A stretch of 53,927 bases of DNA from Frankia sp. AgB1.9 (lineage in GTDB: Bacteria; Actinomycetota; Actinomycetes; Frankiales; Frankiaceae), in the NCBI RefSeq assembly GCF_016786355.1, contig NZ_JADWYX010000039.1, forward strand, positions 28,849 to 82,775, written 5' to 3'. The position numbers were made by a program, and so were the translations under genes. Below are positions 49,839-53,927 of this stretch, piece by piece. Position 1 is the stretch's first letter. Every line of letters starts with the position of its first letter. Below the pieces are notes generated by a model that was given only the letters and a program-made list of their open reading frames with translations, did no database searches and had not been told where the DNA came from.

Positions 49839-50390
49839 CTCCGCCGGGCCGACCTTCGCGGTGACGGCACTCGATCGCTTGGCGGGGCTCTGGCGGCTGG
49901 TTTGGTGGTGTGAGGTCTGGAAGCGGGGCGAGTGAGGCTGAGTTATACCCGATGGTCGGGACGGGTGAGAATCGGCGGCCACCAGGTATGACTGCATACT
50001 GCGAGGCGTCGCATTGTCTGGCCTCATTCCACCGGAGCCAGCTCGATCGACTCTCAGGTGGACAGCAGGACCTGGGCGGTCGTGGACATTCGGGGACGAT
50101 ATGAGGCCGTGGCCGGAATCCGGCTGTTCGGCGATGCGAGCTGGGTCCTTGTTCCGCCGCTATCCGTATGACGCTCCGGGGTCCCGGAGGATTGCCGCCA
50201 CGAAATAGCCCGATGTTATCTTGACGGCCCCGGCGAGCTTGAAAGCCAAGGCAAGACCGGTCGCGGTATCCGCGGCGCGGGAACATGCCCATCCGACAGC
50301 CGAGGAGAACGCTGGCCCGGCCCTGCCGTTTCTGGGCGGTCGTGCGTCAGATCGTAGAACCCTCGCGGCAGCTGACTTTGGATCTCAAGA
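49839..50390. other. Long upstream region of the beta-helix gene
   Basis: About 550 bases without a supported gene and lower in GC than its surroundings. Inverted arms at 49940-49994 (GTTATACCCGATGG and CCACCAGGTATGAC) belong to the second repeat family seen at 42571-42628. I looked for c-di-AMP and cobalamin riboswitch motifs, which precede some secreted actinobacterial proteins, and found none that I could support. Confidence 0.4.
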
Positions 50391-51770
50391 ATGCCTCTCT
50401 CGAATTCTTCCTCGGCCTTCCCCGAGGCCGGTCCCAACATCCCCGAGGCGAGTTCCGGCGCTCTCTTCCGCGCGCCCGCGCCGCCCAGTGTCGCCTCGGC
50501 GCCGCCCGTGGACCGCCGCCATGGAAAGACCTCGCGGTCGTGGAGACGGGGGCAGCTGCTGCTCGCGCTGTCCGGCGTCGCGTTGGCCACGGCGATGCTG
50601 CCGACCGGTGGCGCCAGCGCCGCCACCGGCACCACCAGCACTACGGCCGCGGCCCACCACTCGGGGATACTGCGCGGCGGCACCACGAACCTGAACAACA
50701 CCAATGCCTACCCGAACAAACCGATCATCCCGGGTCCGGTGAGAATCCCGGCCGGCGGCGTGCCCATCCCGGCGGGCGCCAACATCCAGTCCTACATCGA
50801 CAGCCACCCGGCCGGAACCCAGTTCAACCTCGCCGCCGGCACCTACAACGGCCCTGGAGTCCTGCTCCCCAAGGCCGGGGACAAGTTCTACGGCGTCAAG
50901 GCCGGGTCCGGAGGAACCCTGCTGTCCGGCCTCGGTATCCATCGGCCGAACGGCAGCGCGACCAACGTCGAGGTCCACAACATCTCCATAACGGGCTACT
51001 CCGACGGCGGGAAGAACGGCGCGATCGACTCCGATATTCACGAGTCCGACCCGGCCTCCGGCTGGGTGATCAGCAACTCGGAGATCTACGGCAACTATCT
51101 GGGTGCCTCCGTCGGGTCGAACTCGCTGGTCGAGAACAACACCTTCCACGACAACTCCTGCAAGGGTGCCGCCGGCGGCATGACCGGCACGATCTGGCGC
51201 TACAACCAGTTCCTCCACAACAATCTTCCCGGAGTCAGCGACCCCAGCGGCGACTGCGCCGGCATCAAGGTCACGGTCGAGACGAACAACCAGTTCATCG
51301 GGAACCTGATCTCGGCCAGTGGCCATCCGTCCGGCGGCTGGATGGACGTGTCCTGCCACGGCAACACCTTCACCGACAATATTTCCTGGAACAACAACGG
51401 CTCCGGCTTCACGGACGAGACCGGCTACAACAACACCTTCACCAACAACATCGCCGCCGGGAACGGCATCAACACGCCCGACCCCTGGCGGCGCACCGGC
51501 ATCGTCTTCCAGTCAGCCGCGAACGACACCGCGACCGGAAACTACGCGTGGCGGAACAACGGCCCCGGGATCACGATCTTCGAGCAGGACCGCCACGACG
51601 CCCCCGGCCAGGCGCGCAACTCCAACAACACCGTCCAGGGCAACTACCTCGACATCGCGCCGGCCGTCATCAAGGTGAACATCGACGCCCCGCAGCACGT
51701 GGGCGCCAACTCGCTCAGCCACGGCAACGGCATCCAGGTCCCGCAGATCATCGCCGGGCCCCAGATGTGA
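50391..51770 (+). CDS. Secreted right-handed beta-helix protein
   Basis: A 459-residue exported protein. A ~50-residue N-terminal extension precedes SWRRGQLLLALSGVALATAM and a cleavage site near GGASA/ATG; the paired Arg may allow Tat export, though Sec is as likely. From residue ~125 the sequence is rich in Asn and Gly with short periodic strands (EVHNISITGYSDGG, WVISNSEIYGNYLGASVGSN, SLVENNTFHDNSC, GNTFTDNISWNNNGSGF), the pattern of pectate-lyase-like parallel beta-helices. Two Cys (DNSCKG, DVSCHG) may form a disulfide. ATG 50391 has only a weak ribosome site. It may be a polysaccharide-active enzyme or structural surface protein; no catalytic motif is evident. Confidence 0.85.
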   Translation: MPLSNSSSAFPEAGPNIPEASSGALFRAPAPPSVASAPPVDRRHGKTSRSWRRGQLLLALSGVALATAMLPTGGASAATGTTSTTAAAHHSGILRGGTTNLNNTNAYPNKPIIPGPVRIPAGGVPIPAGANIQSYIDSHPAGTQFNLAAGTYNGPGVLLPKAGDKFYGVKAGSGGTLLSGLGIHRPNGSATNVEVHNISITGYSDGGKNGAIDSDIHESDPASGWVISNSEIYGNYLGASVGSNSLVENNTFHDNSCKGAAGGMTGTIWRYNQFLHNNLPGVSDPSGDCAGIKVTVETNNQFIGNLISASGHPSGGWMDVSCHGNTFTDNISWNNNGSGFTDETGYNNTFTNNIAAGNGINTPDPWRRTGIVFQSAANDTATGNYAWRNNGPGITIFEQDRHDAPGQARNSNNTVQGNYLDIAPAVIKVNIDAPQHVGANSLSHGNGIQVPQIIAGPQM

Positions 51771-51805
51771 ACCGATGGCCGGCGCCGAGCCGCCCGCGGT
51801 CCCGG

Positions 51806-51945
51806 CGCCGGCCAACAGCCGGCAAGCGCCAGTCGGCCACGAGCCGGGGGCGACCAGCAGGCAAGCGCCAGTCGGCCTCGAGCCGGCGGCCACCAGCCGG
51901 CAAGCACCAGCCGGCGGCCAGAAGTCGGCAAGCGCCACCAGATAA
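51806..51945. repeat. Degenerate 30-40-base tandem repeats
   Basis: Units built on CCGGCAAGCGCCAGTCGGCC recur about four times downstream of the beta-helix gene. They read as low-complexity in all frames, so I take them as non-coding. Confidence 0.65.
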
Positions 51946-51992
51946 GCCCTGGTCGGCAAGCCCCGGCGGCCGAGTCTCGTCGGTGGGCTTCG

Positions 51993-52799
51993 TCAGTGAG
52001 CCGCTGGTGCGGCGGGCTCGGCGGCCGGCAGCGGTAGGGGATAGCCGGCCGCCGCGGCCCGAGACCGCCCGGCCCGTAGCTCGCGGTCCAGCGCACGCAG
52101 ATATCCCGCGGCCCCGCGGCGCAGGCCGGTCCGGCGCAGGCCCGGATGGTCGAGCATCGCCTGATCGGCGGGCAGCCGGTAGCGGCCGCGGAGGTACTCG
52201 CCGACCCAGCCGGCCTGCGCCTTGGTCACCGCCAGGTCGCGCTCGCCGTCCGGCCGGACGACCTGACCGCTGTCGGGGACGCCTAGCAGGAAGACGCCGT
52301 CGGCGACCGGGTGGAAGACACCCCCGTACCAGGGAGCGGCCGCGAGCACCCCGGCGGCCGCGGCGAGGTCTCGCGCGGTGACCACGACAGCGTCCCAGCG
52401 CCCGGCCGGCCGACCACCGACGCTGATCGCGAAGCCGCGGCCCGGGCCCGTCCCGCTTCCGGCCCGGGTCACAGTAAGCACCGGGTCCCCACCGACCGCC
52501 GGGTCCCCACCGACTGTGGCGTCCGCGCCGACCGCAGGGTCCGCGCCGGCCCCGGGACCCGCGCCGGCCGGGGGACCCCCGCCGCCCATCAGGCCGCCGG
52601 TCACGTCGTCCGGCTCGGTCGTGCCGGCCGGGAAGATCCAGCGATCCGTGAGGGCGTACGCGGCGAGGAGTTCGGCGGCGGGCCGGGTCAGGCGGCCACC
52701 GACCCCGGTCGCGTCCAGCCCGGCGTCGACGAGCGTGACGAGCGCGGTCGCGCCGGCCAGGTCAGGTCCGAGCACGGCGACGTGGGGAAGCTGAGGCAC
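51993..52799 (-). CDS. Reduced flavin-monooxygenase-like protein
   Basis: A 268-residue ORF that looks like a shrunken FAD/NAD(P) protein. The start VPQLPHVAVLGPDLAGATALVTLVDAG resembles a Rossmann strand-loop-helix in which the G-x-G-x-x-G is degraded (GPDLAG). A low-complexity Gly/Ala/Pro/Asp insert (GADPAVGADATVGGDP) fills the middle. VFHPVADGVFLLGVPDSG, KAQAGWVGEYLRGRYRLP and the C-terminal helix resemble the ends of FMO-like proteins. GTG 52799 follows TACAGT by eight bases. Missing cofactor motifs suggest a non-catalytic remnant or a new role; the open frame with intact promoter-like signal argues against a simple pseudogene. Confidence 0.55.
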   Translation of the reverse strand: MPQLPHVAVLGPDLAGATALVTLVDAGLDATGVGGRLTRPAAELLAAYALTDRWIFPAGTTEPDDVTGGLMGGGGPPAGAGPGAGADPAVGADATVGGDPAVGGDPVLTVTRAGSGTGPGRGFAISVGGRPAGRWDAVVVTARDLAAAAGVLAAAPWYGGVFHPVADGVFLLGVPDSGQVVRPDGERDLAVTKAQAGWVGEYLRGRYRLPADQAMLDHPGLRRTGLRRGAAGYLRALDRELRAGRSRAAAAGYPLPLPAAEPAAPAAH

Positions 52800-52807
52800 G
52801 CCGCAGA

Positions 52808-52813
52808 ACTGTA
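52808..52813 (-). promoter_or_regulatory. -10 element of the flavoprotein-like gene (leaderless)
   Basis: Minus-strand TACAGT, eight bases, then GTG 52799. Confidence 0.4.
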
Positions 52814-53090
52814 TGCGCCCAGGGGTCTGACCCGTCGGGCGGGACGTCAGGACGGCCCGCCGCCCGGCCACCGGCGGCGCACCCGCCCACGGCTGGCGAC
52901 CCTCCCGGCGTGGCCGCCGAGACCCTCCCGGCGTGGCCGCGGCGACCCTCTCGGCGGTGCCGCGGCGGCCCGCTCGGTGCCGCCGCGGCGGCGACTCAGG
53001 TGGCTACGAGCGGGACTTAAGTAGGCTGCGCGACACTCGCGGGCCCGGAAAGGTTGTGACCACACGGTTACGCTTGACACACTCTCCGCT

Positions 53091-53927
53091 GTGGCCCGCG
53101 TTCTCGCTGTCGCGAATCAGAAGGGTGGCGTCGCCAAGACGACCTCCGTGTCGAGCCTCGGCGCCGCCCTCACCGAGCTCGGCCAGCGGGTCCTGCTGGT
53201 CGACCTGGACCCGCAGGCCTGTCTGACGTTCTCGCTTGGCCTCGACCCGGACGCTCTCGAGCTGTCCGTGCATGACGTGCTGCTCGGGCGGCTGTCCGCG
53301 GGGCTCGTCGTGCTGCGGACGGCCGACGGGTCCGATCTGCTGCCGGCGACGATCGAGCTGGCCGGCTGTGAGGCTGTGCTGCTGTCGCGGACCGGCCGGG
53401 AGCACGTGCTGCGGCTCGCTCTCGCCGAGATCGTCGACGACTACGACTTCGTCCTGGTGGACTGCCCGCCGTCGCTCGGCGTGCTCACCATCAACGGCCT
53501 GACGGCCGCCGACGAGGTCGTCATCCCGCTGCAGTGCGAGACGCTGTCGCACCGGGGCGTCGGCCAGCTGCTGGACACCGTGCACGACGTCCGGCGCCTG
53601 ACCAATCCCCGGCTGCGGGTGCGTGGCGTGCTGCCGACCCTCTTCGACGGCCGGACGGCGCACAGCCGCGCTGTGCTCGCCGACGTGGCCGCCCGCTACC
53701 AGATCCGGGTGCTGGAGCCGCCGGTCGCCCGCTCCGTGCGGTTCGCCGAGGCTCCGGGCATCGGGCGCTCGATCCTGACGACCGCTGCCCGTTCGAAGGG
53801 CGCGCATGCCTACCGGGAGCATGCCAGGGCGATCGCGGGCCTCGGCCCGGCTCCGCTTTCTGGCGCCGGCGCGCCCGCGCGGCGGGCCGCCCGCGGCACT
53901 AGCCGGGCCCCCCCGGAAGGCGGGGGG
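53091..53927 (+). CDS. ParA/Soj-family ATPase (partial, runs off the end)
   Basis: At least 279 codons, no stop before the window ends. VLAVANQKGGVAKTTSVSSL is the deviant Walker A (KGGxxKTT), LLVDLDPQACLTFSLG the A' Asp region, and DYDFVLVDCPPSLGVLTING the Walker B. VIPLQCETLSHRGVGQLLDTV and LPTLFDGRTAHSRAVL are ParA/MinD-type. In actinomycetes a ParA of this kind often precedes scpA-scpB, whose genes would lie beyond the end (inference). GTG 53091 is the start; TTGACA at 53074-53079 is nearby but its spacing to the start does not fit a leaderless -10. The last codons are Gly/Arg/Pro-rich and may be tail or sequence-edge artefact. Confidence 0.9.
   Translation, partial: MARVLAVANQKGGVAKTTSVSSLGAALTELGQRVLLVDLDPQACLTFSLGLDPDALELSVHDVLLGRLSAGLVVLRTADGSDLLPATIELAGCEAVLLSRTGREHVLRLALAEIVDDYDFVLVDCPPSLGVLTINGLTAADEVVIPLQCETLSHRGVGQLLDTVHDVRRLTNPRLRVRGVLPTLFDGRTAHSRAVLADVAARYQIRVLEPPVARSVRFAEAPGIGRSILTTAARSKGAHAYREHARAIAGLGPAPLSGAGAPARRAARGTSRAPPEGGG

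Noticed and set aside
50221..50390. Riboswitch (c-di-AMP or cobalamin type) before the beta-helix gene
   Set aside because: Neither conserved core could be matched in the sequence.
51771..51992. Repeat-encoded peptide (AGKRQSA units) after the beta-helix gene
   Set aside because: No start or ribosome site, the beta-helix stop precedes it, and all frames are equally low in complexity.

Overview
The window is very GC-rich, uses GTG/ATG/TTG starts with G/C in third codon positions, and carries actinobacterial marker genes: mycothiol deacetylase (mshB), a 7Fe ferredoxin next to dapC, DUF3117, DUF6758, DUF6542, and a SigE-RseA-HtrA-TatB-Mrp block. From recalled gene orders it reads as a condensed version of the Mycobacterium tuberculosis Rv1099-Rv1232 neighbourhood. 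The likely source is an actinomycete of the Frankia type (inference from base composition and family content; no search was run). The first 67 bases are almost pure G and C homopolymers and look like an assembly edge. The last gene runs off the right end.

Layout. 1-9.2 kb: glpX, a GT2 glycosyltransferase, a small Cys-rich protein, a DUF6542 membrane protein, rmuC, ychF, a second GT2 and a multi-pass acyltransferase-like protein. 9.3-17 kb: a NUDIX hydrolase, typA, an array of hairpins, galE-mshB (overlapping), a small membrane protein, a transglutaminase-like/SH3-like pair, and fdxA. 17-27.5 kb: the succinylase branch of lysine/diaminopimelate synthesis (dapC, dapD, dapE), two LOG-family proteins, a FolP2-type DHPS homologue, a DivIVA-like protein, DUF3117, and leucyl aminopeptidase with an acidic insert. 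27.5-36.2 kb: envelope stress block (O-methyltransferase, sigE, rseA, htrA, tatB), a MarR regulator and mrp with a strong terminator. 36.4-45 kb: MaoC, DUF6758, diacylglycerol-kinase-like protein, SUFU-domain protein, a double-TerD protein, PHP phosphoesterase, and an acyl-CoA dehydrogenase/CoA-ester lyase operon. 45.2-53.9 kb: a soluble MgtE-N/CBS protein, chorismate mutase with a possible attenuator, a RecB-like nuclease, an aminotransferase, a secreted beta-helix protein, a reduced flavoprotein-like ORF, and the start of a ParA ATPase.

Themes across the window. (1) At least twelve genes have a TANNNT -10 element ending 6-8 bases before the start codon, the signature of leaderless transcripts; this also fixes several starts. 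(2) Low-complexity disordered segments are inserted in or appended to otherwise standard enzymes (DapC, PepA, HtrA, TerD, SUFU, flavoprotein-like ORF). (3) A palindromic repeat of about 75 bp occurs three times in intergenic DNA, and a separate cluster of three hairpins sits between typA and galE. (4) SigE appears to have an ECF-type promoter upstream, fitting autoregulation. I found no CRISPR array, prophage, transposase, rRNA or convincing tRNA.
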